Source of the DNA: Crocodylus rhombifer
Taxonomy: Eukaryota; Chordata; Crocodylia; Crocodylidae
Reading direction: 5' to 3'
NCBI GenBank assembly: GCA_038503035.1
Contig: JAVSML010021669.1
Coordinates: 248,001 to 312,000, forward strand
Length of the DNA stretch: 64,000 bases
The position numbers and the translations under genes were made by a program. Below, piece by piece: positions 1 through 13,600 of the stretch (position 1 is its first letter; each line of letters begins with the position of its first letter). A model generated the notes under the pieces. That model searched no databases and was not told the DNA's origin. It saw nothing but the letters and a program-made list of their open reading frames with translations.

Positions 1-587
1 GTAGAAAAAAGTAGTTGGCTGATTTTAGTGTCAAAATGGATTTATTTTGATGTTGTCCCTATTTGGTGTGAGTAGAAGAAAAAGCCTAATGCTCAAAATG
101 GCAAAAATAGAATGCCAGTGGGAATAATATGGAATGGGTGGAGCAATTATTATTTTTTTTTTTTTAAGTCTAATGCTCATCTTTCTCCACTGCAGTATTT
201 GAAAATATGTAGAGAACTGCTCTGTTGAACTCTGCAAACTCTTATTTTGCTGAATGTTGTCTGTTATGACTTGTCTATACACTATTTTGTACTAGTACGT
301 GTTCAGTATAGGATCAAAGTACATAAACACAGTACAGGAAGTAATTGGTGTTGGAGCTACAGCCTGAAGCATAAGTTTCTGCTGGAGACTATTAGTGCTG
401 GGGTTCTTAGATTTTCATAGTGTGGATCACATCTTACTAGGGTCTTAGGGTGCACTTTATTTTTTCCATGGGAAAGCTCATGCTTATACCCCAGTATCTG
501 CATGCACTAGTTGGTTCCCCAGAAGTCTTGAGGGCACCATGCATTAGCGGGGGGTAGATGTTTTTATACAGATGACATGATCTAAGG

Positions 588-2113
588 CAGGGGTGTCCAA
601 CCTTTTTGAATGTGGGGCTGGATCACGAACTTTTTATCATCCAGTGGGCCGGTGAGCCATATTCAAAGATCTCACAGGAAGTGGTATCGTATCAGGAAGT
701 GATGTCATTTGACACCAATGAAGTTGCAGGAAGTGACAATGAAATGGGTCTGGAAATGTGGTTTAAAATCCAAAATAAAAATGATATAAAAGCAAGAATG
801 AAATAATACCAAACACTTGACTAAAATAAACACTTTCACTTCTACTCACTTCTCAATGAATGAAAGAAGCATAATGCAAGTCGACAGATCAAATGTGGAA
901 AAGGTATCAGCCACAGTGGAAGCTAATCAAAGCAACAAAATATGGGCATTTTTTAGAATAATCTTCAAAAAGATTTACTTTTATTGAATTAATAACTTGT
1001 TAGTAACACATTTTTAATGAGTAGTAACAAGTTGAACCCCCAATCCTGCACAAAGAGAAACAGAAGCAAACACAATCCAAATACTGGACAGTATTTTTAC
1101 AAAGATTTTTACCTGCTCCAAATTTATGTAGGAACCCAGATCATTCATGCTCTATTCTTGAGCATATTGTTCAGTCTTAAACGAGCATACAGCACAGCTG
1201 CAGGGGGCTCAGCCACAACTTTCCTTCCCTGGTGCAGCCCTTCCAGCCCATCCTGTGCCCTATCAAGCAGTGGCTTCCCCACGTGCTGCTGCATTTTCCC
1301 CTTACTAGCGCCAGCTGCTCCCAAAAGGCAAGAGGCTCCACTGCTGCTTCTGCTGGCCAGTGCCAACCCAGCTGGGCATCCCCCAGCAGCACGTGCAGAG
1401 CCAGCTTCAGCCACATGCTGCCCTGGATGGGATGGGCCCAGCCGGGTTGGCACCAGCCAGGAAAAGCAGCATGCAGCTGAAGCTGGCTTCCTACTTGCTG
1501 CTAGGGACGGGAGGATTCTGGCCAGGTCGGCACCGGCCAGCAGAAGTGGCGGCAGAGCCATGTACCACTCGGGACGGGATGAGCCCGGCCAGAGAGGCAG
1601 GGGCTCAGCTGCATTTTCCCCCTGCCTGCACCAGTCAGTCCTGAGTGGCACATGGCTCTGCCTCTGCTGGCTGGTGCTGACCTGGCTGGGCTCCTCCTGC
1701 CCCCAGCAGCACGTGGCAATCTGGCTTCAGCTAGCTGCATGTGGGTCCCTAGAGGCGAGCTGGATGCTGGGGGCAAGGGGCAGAGCCAGAGGAGAAATAG
1801 GCACTGTACCCAGCTCGTCTCATCGGGCATGGCTGGGGCAGCCCCGCACCGCACAGCCCTTGGGGCAGCGGCAGCAGGACCCGGCTCACGTGATGAGCCT
1901 GACCCCGCGGGGGTAAGCAGCTCCCCCCTGCTCGCTGTCAGCTGGGGCCTGTGGTCCAGCCCTGCCCTGCCCGCCTTGCCTCGCTGCTGGCCCACCACCA
2001 CCGTGGAGAAGGCACCAGGACTCCTTGCCTGTCCCGAGCGAGGGACCTCGGGCCAGAGAAAATGGCTTGGCAGGCTCCATGGTGGCCCGGGGGCCATATG
2101 TTGGACAAGCCTG
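588..2113. mobile_element. hAT-like non-autonomous element, 1.5 kb, with 8-bp target duplication
   Basis: The left end reads CAGGGGTGTCCAACCTTTT. The right end, read in reverse, is CAGGCTTGTCCAACATATGG, so the ends are inverted repeats. The flanks are an 8-bp duplication with one mismatch: ATCTAAGG at 580-587 and ATCTAGGG at 2114-2121. Eight-bp duplications and CAGGG termini are typical of hAT transposons. The interior from about 1180 to 2100 is very GC-rich and built of repeated inverted blocks. For example, about 1535-1620 folds back on about 1625-1730. No transposase was recognised. The long open frames on both strands here (up to 299 codons) are composition artefacts. Confidence 0.8.
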
Positions 2114-4845
2114 ATCTAGGGCATGATGAGAACCGTGGTTTGGTCCTTGGCTGCAAGAAGAAAAATATGGTAGAATTGGTTAACCTTAAAAGTCCAGGAG
2201 CTGTATCATGGGGAGTCTGCCGCTCAAATGTCTCCATATTTGGAAAACTAACCCTGACCTGCACTTCCAAAGAGTCTCTTATTTCTCATCGTCTTATCTA
2301 GTGAAACATTCTACCTGATGCTTTGTTAATTTTGGACCAAAATCTAAAAAAAAACAAAACAACCCACACATAATAGGGACCCAACATAAGTCCCTATTGC
2401 AGGATGATTGCTGGTAATGTTTATTATAGTAGTGCCTAAGGACCAACTGAAAATAGTGCTAGGACCCTGCTGTGTAGCATGGTAAATGATTCCTGTCCCA
2501 AAGTGTTTTATGATTAAAATAGGCAAACAGGCACAGGGCGAGTGGTGGATGCACATGTTGAGTGAACAATATCTTAGTAGCAAACATGGTCCCTAACCTT
2601 TTACGAAGGGGTTTGTGGGAATAAGGGAGACTGGGGCAAGCTTGGAGTGAGATGAGTCAAGAGTGAGAGCTAGAGAGAGAGTGTGAGCAAGTGATCAAAA
2701 AAGTCAGAACTGGAGAAAAAATCCAGTTAGAACTACAGAAACTTTGAATGTTTAGTAGTCTCAGCTTTCATTCCTTTTGCAGCTGATTTGTAAAAGTTGG
2801 ATTCTGCTTCCCTCTGCAATTTTCCTTCAAGGCCCCATGCTGGGGGTCCTGGCCCACTTTTCACACAGGCTTGAAATCTTGGAACATCTATTGAATGAGG
2901 TTAGATGCATTTGAGAATCCACTTTATTTTCAGTAAAAACAGAGTTTTGTAGAGCAGAACATCCTTTACTATAAAACTTTAGTTTTGTACTTCTACCAAT
3001 TCCATGACATTTCAAATTAACATTTTTTCTTGGGCTATTTCAAAAACTATGTTTTGACTTAGTATGTTTTAATGGCCCAGTTAAATGCAGAAAATAGGAC
3101 TTGAATGTTGGCATGGTTTTATCTGTAGCAGTGCAACTATAATAAAGCACTGAAGGAAAAGGGAAAACTATTTTTTGTGGCTGTTTTCAATTAATCTTTT
3201 GTGTCTTGAAACATTGTTGTATATTATTTAGTGTATTTTAGTGGAGTACATTTCCAGCTTATAACATAAATATACTAAAACTTGCTGTGATAAAATAAAC
3301 GTGTGCTTGCTTGCTTGTTTGCTTTGTTTTTATTATTAGCTTTTTGGTTTCTTATGCTCCAAAATTCAGAAGGTCTTCTAGTTTTCCTTGCTGGTAAAGT
3401 GTTTTGGCGGACTGAGAGTTTTAGGTAAATAAATAAGTTATTTAAAGTAGAATATAAAACAATTATGGTGATGCTACTGGAATAAATAAAATGAAAAGGA
3501 ATAGCTAATAAGCACTTAAGTAAGGTAGATCCTACTTTGTCAAGTGCTTGTATTTTCTGTGACATTCTGCACTTACTGTCTTACTACACTTACATTTTTG
3601 TCAAATAGGTTTAAGCGCCATCAGTCCCATTCTTAGCAAAAACAAAAGAAACCCCCTTTGTTCAGCAGAGGGACCAGGATTGTAATAGATGTGCCTTGAT
3701 TTGACTTCTTTAGAGAGCAGGTGCATTGCCCACAAGAACAATGAAGACTTCAGTGCTATTGATAACAATACAACTACTTTTGGAACAAGACTTTATCTAA
3801 TAAGTAGAAGTTAGATGCAGTGAAGTAGGCAGATGCCATTTAGATCTCACGCAAAGCCTAAATCGTTAGTGACTAGGTGAATTAGTGTGTTCTGGCAGGG
3901 AAAGTAGGAGGAGAGCAGTATATGTCCATTTGATATATATTTTTTTTATTGGCATTCTCACTTAATTTGGGGTTTCAGTAACAATTGCATGCTTCTTTCT
4001 GTAATAAAACTGTCTCTGAAGATCCTTGTAGAAACTGTTCATAGTGGTTTATGAGGAAAGACATGCGACTTCTAGAGTTTTGCAGAGGCTGTGTTCTGAA
4101 TTCTAGTTACTTGCAGATGACTCTTATTGCAGACAGTTATTGTCAGATGGGTGTGGCTGAACGCAAGCATAGAGTAGCATGACCAGCATTTAGAACAGTT
4201 ACAAAAATCCTGATTAAAATGTTTTTCAAGTAGATATAACTGACGTGACACTTAAAATGTTTCCAGCTGCTTACAGGATTTCCTGCCTGGAACACTCAAG
4301 CTTGCTACCTTGCACAAAAAAAAGGAAGTGTCTGTTATTTTACAGATGAGGAAACTGAGGCACTAACACTATTACTTGTTTAAAACAGCCTGGTAGACTA
4401 GTGGTAGTGCCAAGAATAAACCATGGCTTTAACAATAACCCTCGTGGGTTCGCGGGTAACCTGTAAACCAAAAATGGGAGTTGCAGGTGCATTTGTCAAG
4501 CATTCATTCTAAGCTCTAAATTTAGGTGGCACATGCATGTGTTGTACTCTGTTTTGTACGAAGCGTAAAATTATGTGATGTCTTGTCCTTTTTATCTTAA
4601 GGTTGGGGGGGGTTTGCTTTGTTTTGGTGGGTTGAGTTTTTATTTGTTTTGTATCTTTGTTTTGGATACACCTTAGCTCAGGTTTACAGTTGGGAGGAGA
4701 AAAGTGCTTGTTGAAGGATTTGAAACTTGGTTTTAGCTTGTTTCCATAAAATTGGGACCGTGTCATTAAGGAAAGCCCTCATTGTCCTTTTTGAGTCCAC
4801 TCAATCTCTCTTTGGCCTCTGACGTGTTATTTAAGGGAAATTCTA

Positions 4846-4926
4846 TTTAAGGTGTGATAATACAGTGAATGAGCCACAAAGTTGTTTTGTATACAACTTC
4901 ATGGCTCATTTGTATCATATCTTAAA
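4846..4926. repeat. Imperfect 80-bp palindrome
   Basis: The left arm TTTAAGGTGTGATAATACAG...AATGAGCCA pairs with the right arm TGGCTCATTTGTATCATATC...TTAAA. A second small hairpin, AAGTTGT...ACAACTT, sits at the centre. The structure resembles a small inverted-repeat element or a stable intronic hairpin; its family is not recognised. Confidence 0.5.
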
Positions 4927-6973
4927 TTGACCATGTGGCCAGTTGGGGCTGGCCCATGATAGATCCTTAACTGAAGCCATTGGAACCCAGTGCTTATAAC
5001 GGTTACCATGTTTGAGGGGCAGCGGGTTACTCTTTTCATGGCCTAGAGGAGATTATCAATGGCATCAACTGTTTCATGTCCTGTTCTGAAGCCTACCCTG
5101 GGTATATTGAGAGTGTCCAAGAGGAGTTGACGGTGATCTTTGCAAGCTTCTCCCTTGATTGAGAATGAGAGCTGCAATATAAAATACCAGTTCCTTCATT
5201 AATAGTTCAGCATGTGTTATTTAGGGAGGTGATGCATCTTTCGTCTCAAAGGGCATTTATATTTCAAGGGCATAGATTCTCTGTTTGCTCTCTGACAAAG
5301 GTGTGAGTTAGGATTGGAGGTTGTGGCTCTCTCCTTTTAATGCATTTGCACTTTCCTGTCTGTCCAGTTGCATCTGTTCTCACATGCATGGGGTGCATGT
5401 TATTTTGGTATTTCTTTGAAGAAGTCTTTGAGTAGTTTCCTGACAAGTACTCTGGGAGTCTTCTGTGGTGTTAGGTTTGGATTCCGGAATTGAGTGACTC
5501 ATTGCACTCCATTGACTCTGGTTTCTTTGGGTGTTTGTTATTCTTACAGTACCATGGCTGGCAGTTTCCCTAGTACTTCTCTTGCAAAAAAATCCTGAGT
5601 AACTTTAAATAAAAAGAGATGTATAGTGAAGCATATGGGGGGTCTTTGCATTGACTTTGATATCAAAATTTGGTACTTGGTTTTTAACAGGGAAGTGAAC
5701 CAACTATTCAGTAGCATCTGGTATGCAGTGCTTGAAACTTGACTGTTGTGGTGTAGAATCAGAGCAGTGAGGATTTTCTTCCTGCATTTCACTTGTTTTG
5801 AAATGATCTCTTTTAATGCTTAAGTTTTTAGTTGTTGTGTATTCCAGTGGGGTATAAGTAACTACTAGAAGTTACAGTTTGACTTTATTTAAACCTAAGT
5901 TAAAGATATTGGGAGAAAGATGTATAAGTATAGCAAATCAAAATAGCAGTGGACTCTTCAGGCTCAAGAACTTCACTAGTGATTATGGATTTGACCATTA
6001 CATAAAATAGTCAGCTACCAGTGTATTAAATATTACAAGTGATTAGTGAGTTGCTGAGTACCTATATTCCTATGTAGGCTTTTAAGTAATGTGTCTTGAT
6101 TTCTGTCTCTTTTGTTGAATATTTATAGCTCTGGGTACTTCAGTTTAAAAGCTTAAATAAGGTATTTAGATAGCAAATTCGAAAACTGGTTAAAATATGA
6201 ATACTAATAACTTTATTTGGTACAATGCATTAATCCATTCCAAACACTTAATTTTGGCTTATTATTTTAATTGCTGTTGTTTTTATATTTAGTTATTAGT
6301 CTCTTTTAAAGGAATAATGTGAATTCCTTTACTTCATCATATTCATTTTTAAATGAGATATTTTTATGCTTCTAATTTTATAGTCGGTGCAGTAAAACAC
6401 TGATGTGGGGAATGCATATTCATCTCAGTTTCTGGTATATTTTAACATTTGGCACAAAACAGTTATCTTGTGATGGGAAGTTATTTTGGCATTACTTTGA
6501 CTCTTCTCTTTTATCTTTTAACAAATATACTGCTTCTTAAATGCTTGTTGAATTGCCAGTTTTTAATACTGTAACTTGAAACAACTAATCTTTCTAAGAT
6601 ACAGCTTCCTTAAAGTGTTTGTTCATTTTCCATATTTAAGGAAAATCACTTATCCAGTTTTTAGCAGAGATTTTAAGCATTAAGATTCTTCTACCCTTCT
6701 TTTCAGTAAACTGTTGAAATGATTTCTCTTTATATTGCATTTGAAGTAAATTATATAAAAGATGCTTGTTGGCTTGATTTTTTGCCCCGCCAGATGCCAG
6801 TCACAGCTGCATAATTTTAAAGTCACAAACCAATCTCTTAAAAAGACTCGTTTGTTGGATGACTGCAAGAAAATTCTGTAATGCTTGTGTTAAATTTTAT
6901 TTGGAAGAATGATGTGTTATAGGTAACGTGAATATATCCTAGAAGTAATCTTATCTCTCTCCTTTTATTTTAG

Positions 6974-7078
6974 ATATGTTTGTCAGTGACAATGGATTAT
7001 TTATTTTCAACAGACACTCTTATATGAGAAGGTTGCAATTCCAAACAGTTTAAGCATTCTTCCTTCTCCTGGAACAGT
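6974..7078 (+). other. SNRK: SNRK 5' UTR portion of first coding exon, with two uORFs
   Basis: A pyrimidine-rich tract ends in TTTTATTTTAG at 6973, the likely acceptor. A weaker alternative acceptor, TTTTCAACAG, ends at 7013. If 6974 is the exon start, the leader holds two upstream ATGs. One at 6976 opens 25 codons to a TAA at 7051-7053. One at 6992, in the main frame, stops at a TGA at 7025-7027. That in-frame stop lies upstream of the main ATG and supports translation starting at 7079. Confidence 0.65.
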
Positions 7079-7667
7079 ATGGCAGGCTTCAAACGAGGGT
7101 ATGATGGGAAAATTGCTGGATTGTATGATTTGGATAAAACCTTGGGAAGAGGCCATTTTGCTGTGGTCAAACTTGCCCGACATGTCTTCACAGGTGAGAA
7201 AGTAGCAGTGAAAGTAATTGACAAGACCAAACTGGACACTTTAGCCACTGGGCATCTTTTCCAAGAAGTTAGATGCATGAAACTAGTGCAGCATCCAAAT
7301 ATTGTACGCTTGTATGAAGTGATTGACACCCAGACCAAACTTTATCTTATCTTAGAACTTGGTGATGGAGGAGATATGTTTGATTACATCATGAAACATG
7401 AAGAGGGTCTTAATGAGGAACTGGCTAAGAAATATTTTGCTCAGATAGTTCATGCCATATCTTACTGCCATAAACTACATGTAGTTCACAGAGACTTAAA
7501 ACCAGAGAATGTGGTCTTTTTTGAAAAACAAGGACTTGTGAAATTGACTGACTTTGGCTTCAGCAACAAATTTCAGCCTGGGAAGAAGCTCACAACAAGT
7601 TGTGGATCTCTTGCCTATTCTGCTCCTGAAATTTTACTTGGGGATGAATATGATGCACCAGCAGTGG
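7079..7667 (+). CDS. SNRK: SNRK coding exon 1 (residues 1-196 and first base of codon 197)
   Basis: This exon encodes the kinase N-lobe through the activation segment: glycine loop, Lys45, HRD, DFG, Thr173 and the APE motif at 182-184. The donor is G|GTAAGT at 7668. Codon 197 is split G|AT and completed in the exon at 36339, giving Asp as in DVWSLG. Read-through into the intron would add only GKLPYC before a stop at 7685-7687. Confidence 0.96.
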
Positions 7668-10600
7668 GTAAGTTACCATATTGTTAAGTTTAAACAGTAA
7701 TCTTGACTTGCATATTTGGATATTGTATCAGTTGTTTTCCCTTTCAAGATAATTCCATGGTTGAAAGCTGAGTAATCAGCAAGAAGTATTATAGTAAGCC
7801 TACAATCACCTGTGAGTCAAGGTTGCAACAGCTTTATTTGAAGAAGATAATATTTAGCCTGCTCAAGAACTTTCAAAGCTGGTCTTAAATCTTCTATATT
7901 TTTGTATCAAATGTTAAAAATGAAAACATGCAGTGGATTATAACAATTTACCAGTAGTAAGATGGATGCAGTGTATCTTTTGTGTATCTGTGTAAACAAA
8001 ACTCAGCCTCCTTTGTGGGACCAGAAAGGCAATAGTTTAAGATCTCTTATGGAACAGAAGAGAATCATTATCTTAGTATTAGAAATAGAAGCACATTTGG
8101 AGGTGAAACACCTTTTATAGGGTGACTGAGATGACCTAAGGGGAAGTAGTAACTAATCTAATGCATAAGATTTGTGATTTGGCCATAAAAGGTGGACAGC
8201 CGACAAAGGTTCACTACCAGAAAAATGAAATGAAAACTACTTGTGCCAACAACCAAAATATAGAACTGCTCTCCTTTTGGTAGCTGTATACCAAAGTCAG
8301 TGGTCAAAGTTGTATACCCTCTGAGGTCCATTACTGGGGTCAGGTTGGGACAAATGATCAAACTGTAGCAAGTTACAAGGGGCTGAGCATGTAAGTCTTC
8401 TGTAGTAAATGCTTGCTGTTGACTTTCAGTAAGTAAAAGCTAAAGACTAAGTTGCCTAATCTTAACTTTTTATTTAAATGGGGCAGGAGCTGTCAGCATT
8501 ACTGCAGAGCTGATCCTCGTCCTACCCCTGTTAATTCTTTTTAATTTGGTCACTTGTGCTTACCCATCCATTAGCACAACTGCCACTAACTTTTGTAGCA
8601 TATTACTGTACAACTGGGCAAGCATCTGATAAAAAGAAAAGCTTCAGTGGATGTACTTACTATCCTTTGGAAGTCTGAAATACTTTTACTGTGGTCAAAT
8701 GCTTCTTGTACTAGCCATGCAAGTATCTATTCCGTTGTTCTGTTTTCATATCGCATAGTAGAACTTTCAGTCTTGCATGTACTCAAGCTTTTTTCAGGGT
8801 TGTGTTTCTGGTGGTGATAGCTAACAAAATATTTAAAGCTGATTTGTTTCAGGCTTTTGATAATGTTTTGCCTCTTGTTATTGCTTAAGACATTGTAGGT
8901 TGCTCCTGGATAAAAGAGCAGATCTTAGGGTGTGGGGGGAGGTAGTTCTCTCAATCTGAGATCTCAAATTTCTTCCTAAGAAGATCTAAATACAAAACTT
9001 GACTTTGTCTTTTTCTAGTTTTGAATGTAGGCGTTTATTGTACTTTCCAGTCTCTTCTGTATCTTATTTAAACAATCTGTTGACTAGTAAAGGTGGGTCT
9101 TAAGACATTTAGTTTTAAGAAAAATAGGAATTTTTTTAGCATATCCATATCAATAGCAGACTTCAGGGTGGCTCAGTTATTAACTCTAAGATGGAAGAGA
9201 CTGAAACCAATATCAAGATGCTCTTAAAGTTAAGCTTGTCTTCAGTTTTGGTAGCTGTACCTAGCAACTGATGATTGAGCTAGTCATGCCTTTGGCCAAG
9301 TGATTTAGGACAAGTCACAGCCATATCTTTTTTTAAAATTTAAAAAACAGGTTCTTTGTTTGGATTCTTCTGTGGTATCACAGAAGTTCAGGTAGTTCTG
9401 CCTATTATCCTTATCAAAGCAAATCAAATTAAAATAGCCTTGTCCTTTCAGTTCAGCCCTCAAAGTTTCTTCTGCTTCTTCCTGAAGCAATACCTTCCTT
9501 CAGCCTCTTTCTCCCACCATCAGCTACAGCCTGTTTTAAATGCTCCCACCTGGAGATTCATCCCCTCCAAACCTGTACCTCATTGGCATGTAAAGCTAGC
9601 AGCCCCCCTGTGTCCTTAAAGGGTCCCTTGATCCTGAAAAAAGGAACTAAGTTCTTCTGTGCGTTGAGTTTCTAGAAGTACAGTTTTAGTGCCTACCTGG
9701 AATTCACCTGTTGTAGAAAGTCTGTTGCTTGGCTCTTGTTGAGTCCAGTCTTTCTGTCTTATGATATGAAAAAGCCTTGCTACAGAGGAATGGGGAAGAA
9801 GCTGAAGTTTTGGGACTGCAACCTGTTGCAGTTAGTAAGAGGAAAGAAATAAGATCAGAAAGTGTCTCTGGGAATTGAGAAGATGGTGGCAGCACTAAAG
9901 AGACTAGCATGCTTTTATGATGGGGAAAAAATCATGTGCTTAAACCAAGAAGGGATACATTGCTAAGGTTATAGGAAGAAGAGAAAGACATGAGGCAGAG
10001 ATTGAGTGAGCCTGAAATATTTGCAAATTTGGATATGACACAGCTTGTAAGATGCATGCATTGGTAGGACACAGCTTTCAGATAATAGAAAATCTTAGAA
10101 AATTAAGGTTGGAAGGGACCTCAGGAGGTCACCTAGTTCAACTCTCTGCTCAGAGTAGGACCAAAATGGATGCATGGTGCAATTTTGTTATACCCACTTC
10201 TGATTGTGCTGGAAGTTTTAATCCTAGAACTTCATTCTAGGAGGTTATATTGCTTTCACATGTATAGCCATCTGTTCTGTTGTAGGCCTATTGCAATTTA
10301 TCAGATAACTTCTTGACCGATATTGAATAAACAGTCTGTTATGGTGGTTCACAGTAGTGACTTCAAATTCACCCAAAAGTAGAAAGAAATTGATTAAAAA
10401 GGGTTACTAGAGTATGTTTTAAACTAAACCAGAACTGTTCCAGTTTGTTGGGTTTAAAAATATAGTGGGCTTTTGGGGGATTTTTGAAGGGAAAAAAACC
10501 CAGAGTGTAAAATCAGTGTAATTGCAATCTTCATAAAATTTCTAGGCAGGGTAACCTAGCTTGGGAGCATATTGTTTAAGCTATTCCCATATGTCTGACT

Positions 10601-13600
10601 TTGATCATCAGAAGAGATATGTTGGTTTCTCAGTATTATGTTTTGGAAGATAAACATTTCTCTGCTTATCATCTTGAAGTATATTCCAAATGTGAAATAA
10701 GAGAACTTTAAATTGTTACATTGATCTGAAATAGCTTGCACTTAAAAATGGTCCAAACTCTACCTGAAAGCAGATAAAAACAGGCCTCAAGTCTCATTTT
10801 ATAAATGCTGCAGTATGTTATGTCCTACTCCACACAGCAAAGTAATGCTGCCTACTTAACTAGCCTTGAGAACTTTTTCTTAACACCTGTGTGAGAGGCA
10901 GTAGGTCTAGCTGAGGCAGATAGGGAACCTAAGAAAGTAGCGAGCAGAGCAAGCAGAAAGGGTGGACAAAAGAAAGCTGAATCTCTTGGGAAATTTAGGC
11001 AGGATATTACTCTCCTCCCTCGCCCCATCTGTTGAAATTACTGTTTCAACCTTTTAAACTAATTTCCATGCACTGTATTCTTCCATTGGAAACACCACTA
11101 GTTCCAGGTAGGCTCTATACTGATCTAGATCTTTGACTCATGGACCAATAATTGACCCTAGGGAGTGGCCAGGAGCTTGTGCTTCAAAATAAAGTTGCAT
11201 ACCAACAAAATACAACTAATTTTGCACTGTTATATTTGAGAGAGAAGTTAGGAAGAACTTAATCTTTCAGGTGACCAACTTTTGTGTTTTGAATGAGGGT
11301 TTTCTTGGCATTTTGGCTAAGATCAAGTGACGTCAGTATTTATCACAGGGCACAGGCAGAAGTTATACTTGTCATGTGATCAGCCCCCTGAACTACTCTA
11401 CAGCTGTGCCATGATGTGCATGCATGGCTGCAGAGCACTTTAAAAGTGGCTGATTGCATGACAAATTAACCCTCATCTAATGAGGGATCAGATGAAGGCA
11501 CTCCAAAGTGGAGCGCCTTGGGGAACTCAGTCTGTCAGTGTGGCTTCTGGAGTTATCTGCAAGAAGGGAGTGGGGAGAAAGGAGGGGGAGCTGTGGGCTG
11601 GGGGTTGCCTGGCCTGAGCTGGAGTAGGGGAGGTTTGTATCTGCCCAGCCCTGATTGTGGGGCAGGCAAGCTCAGTTCCGCCCCGCTTCCCCCCCAAGTG
11701 TGGGGGCTTGCACCTCTGTCGGCCCCCACAGACTTGTGTAGCAAATTGTTTTTACACCCATAGTGGCACAGGGCTTTTTTTTTCCTTCTAAAAAGAATAA
11801 CTCTCAAATATAAATTAATGCATTGGTATCTTCCTGACTGTATGCAACCTGAACCAGTTACAGATAAGTGCGAACTGCTTCCATGTAGTGAGCTGGTTAT
11901 TTTGATAGTCATTAGATTTTGGCAGTAACTTTGGTTGTGTTGATTGTTAAGGGTTGTGCAATACAGAGTTTTACTCCTTTCTGCTTTTGATTTCAGTCAC
12001 CTCTGTACAGAGATGTGGGTTTTCTGGAAAATTGTGAATTGGAAAATTTTCCATTGCCCTAAATAGAGCATGATTTGATTTAGCGTGTTTATGCAACTTA
12101 TATTTAGTAAACAAAACTAAAAAAGTACACCTATGTTAATTTTATGTCTCAGTAGCCACCAGTATTTGAACTGAAATATTTGATTAAGAAAAAAATAAGT
12201 GCACACTTAATGTGGTTTAAATGTTGTATTCAAACAAATTCAAAGCTGTATGTGGAAAGAAATTGTTTTCATTTGGAATACTTGTAAAAATGTAAAGACA
12301 CACAGTACCGTGTACTTCCCTTTACATTGTGTAAGTTTAAGAAAAAAAAAAATGAAGGCACTGAAAACAGGTGATACTAATTTTAGCACACCTGAAGAAC
12401 TGTGCATGATATGCCATGGTTGTCCACTCATCTACTTCAGAGTTTAACTCTCTTCCACTGAGGTCATTGTGGCACCTCCAGTTTCACTGTCACTATCTAT
12501 AGAATCACTTGTGCTACTTATTAGTTTCATTTCAAAATAAAAAGTGAGCCACGTTCTCTTTTGCTAAAAAAGGTTTGGTTTTACCAATGAGTCTATGGGC
12601 AAGGGCCATATCATCACACTGCATCTTTTCCACTGATTGGGCTTCTGACTGATTCTCCAGAAACAAGAGATTTTGAGAAATAGAAACAAGCTTAGCAGTG
12701 TGTTCATTTGTTTTTTATTTCAGCTGCACAGCTAATTAGGTGAATTCATAACTTGATTTTTGGTTTGGATTATTATATATTGATCTGTAAACCCTCCTGT
12801 TTACAAGTCAGTAAAATATATATGTACTCTCTCATACACTTCCTGGGGATAATCACCTGAAAAACACTAATTACATACAACTTTGAAACTGCCAAGCATG
12901 CCTAATATTGCACTGGCATCCATTTACGGTTACTAATGAAACAATGAATTTTTAGAAGTGGAAAATTTCCCATGGAAAAATAAAGCACAAGAAAATTTTC
13001 TACCCCACATCTCTGCCTCTGTACTTCCACATACAGGAACTGAAAGGGGAGATGAAGCCCTGCTGTAAAAAGCCTAAACTGCATTGGTGGAACCTCATCC
13101 CTTACTTTTTCTAGGATTGTTGTCTACTTTGGTGCTATAATGTTCAACCTTTTATATGCTCCCTTATGCAGTGCAATAACTTTGTATTTACAGAATTGGC
13201 AACTAATTTGGGTTTATAAATAAATGTAACACCACTAAAACAATGCAAGGGAAACTGAAAGGCCTTTAATTTCTTTTTTAAAAAAACCAGTTCTTTGCAT
13301 TTACCACCCCTACTATTCCCTGTGGACCCTTGTAGAAGGTTTAACTGAATGGCTTGGTTTGAAGTATGAACATTTTTAAGTATGCTTTCTTCTGTCCTGA
13401 GGTTGTAGTTGGAGTAAGAGGGTAGTAGGCACCTTTTGTGCCTAAAGGCTGCCTATTAAGTTATGGGTTGAATGATAAAATAAAAACTCTTGTTGGCTGA
13501 AGTGTCGCATGTTTGCTTTCAGCTAACATATAGAAAAGAACTTCTCCAGCTGGTGTTGTCATGGGAAGCTGAAAGAAACTTGCTGTTGTATCTGAACTTA

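Larger units (their letters stand above)
1..6973 (+). other. SNRK: SNRK upstream intron (3' part)
   Basis: This stretch lies before the acceptor at 6972-6973 and shows no convincing exon. It is AT-rich, except for the GC-rich transposon at 588-2113, and contains a palindrome at 4846-4926. No CpG-island-like promoter was seen outside the transposon, so the first non-coding exon and promoter probably lie left of the window. A short upstream non-coding exon inside this interval cannot be excluded by eye. Confidence 0.6.

Noticed and set aside
1017..1916. 299-codon open frame (+), with overlapping frames on the minus strand
   Set aside because: It lies wholly inside the hAT-like element at 588-2113, is Ala/Pro/Ser/Cys-rich, and has open frames on both strands from GC-rich composition. 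No domain is recognisable.
1180..2110. GC-rich segment considered as a CpG-island promoter of SNRK
   Set aside because: Its limits coincide with a transposon flanked by an 8-bp duplication, and it is CAG/CTG-rich more than CpG-rich.
6997..7338. 113-codon minus-strand frame over the first SNRK exon
   Set aside because: A shadow of the SNRK coding sequence on the opposite strand.
9305..9619. Short open frames on both strands, considered as an extra SNRK exon
   Set aside because: No suitable acceptor and donor pair, and the known SNRK protein has no sequence between Val196 and Asp197.
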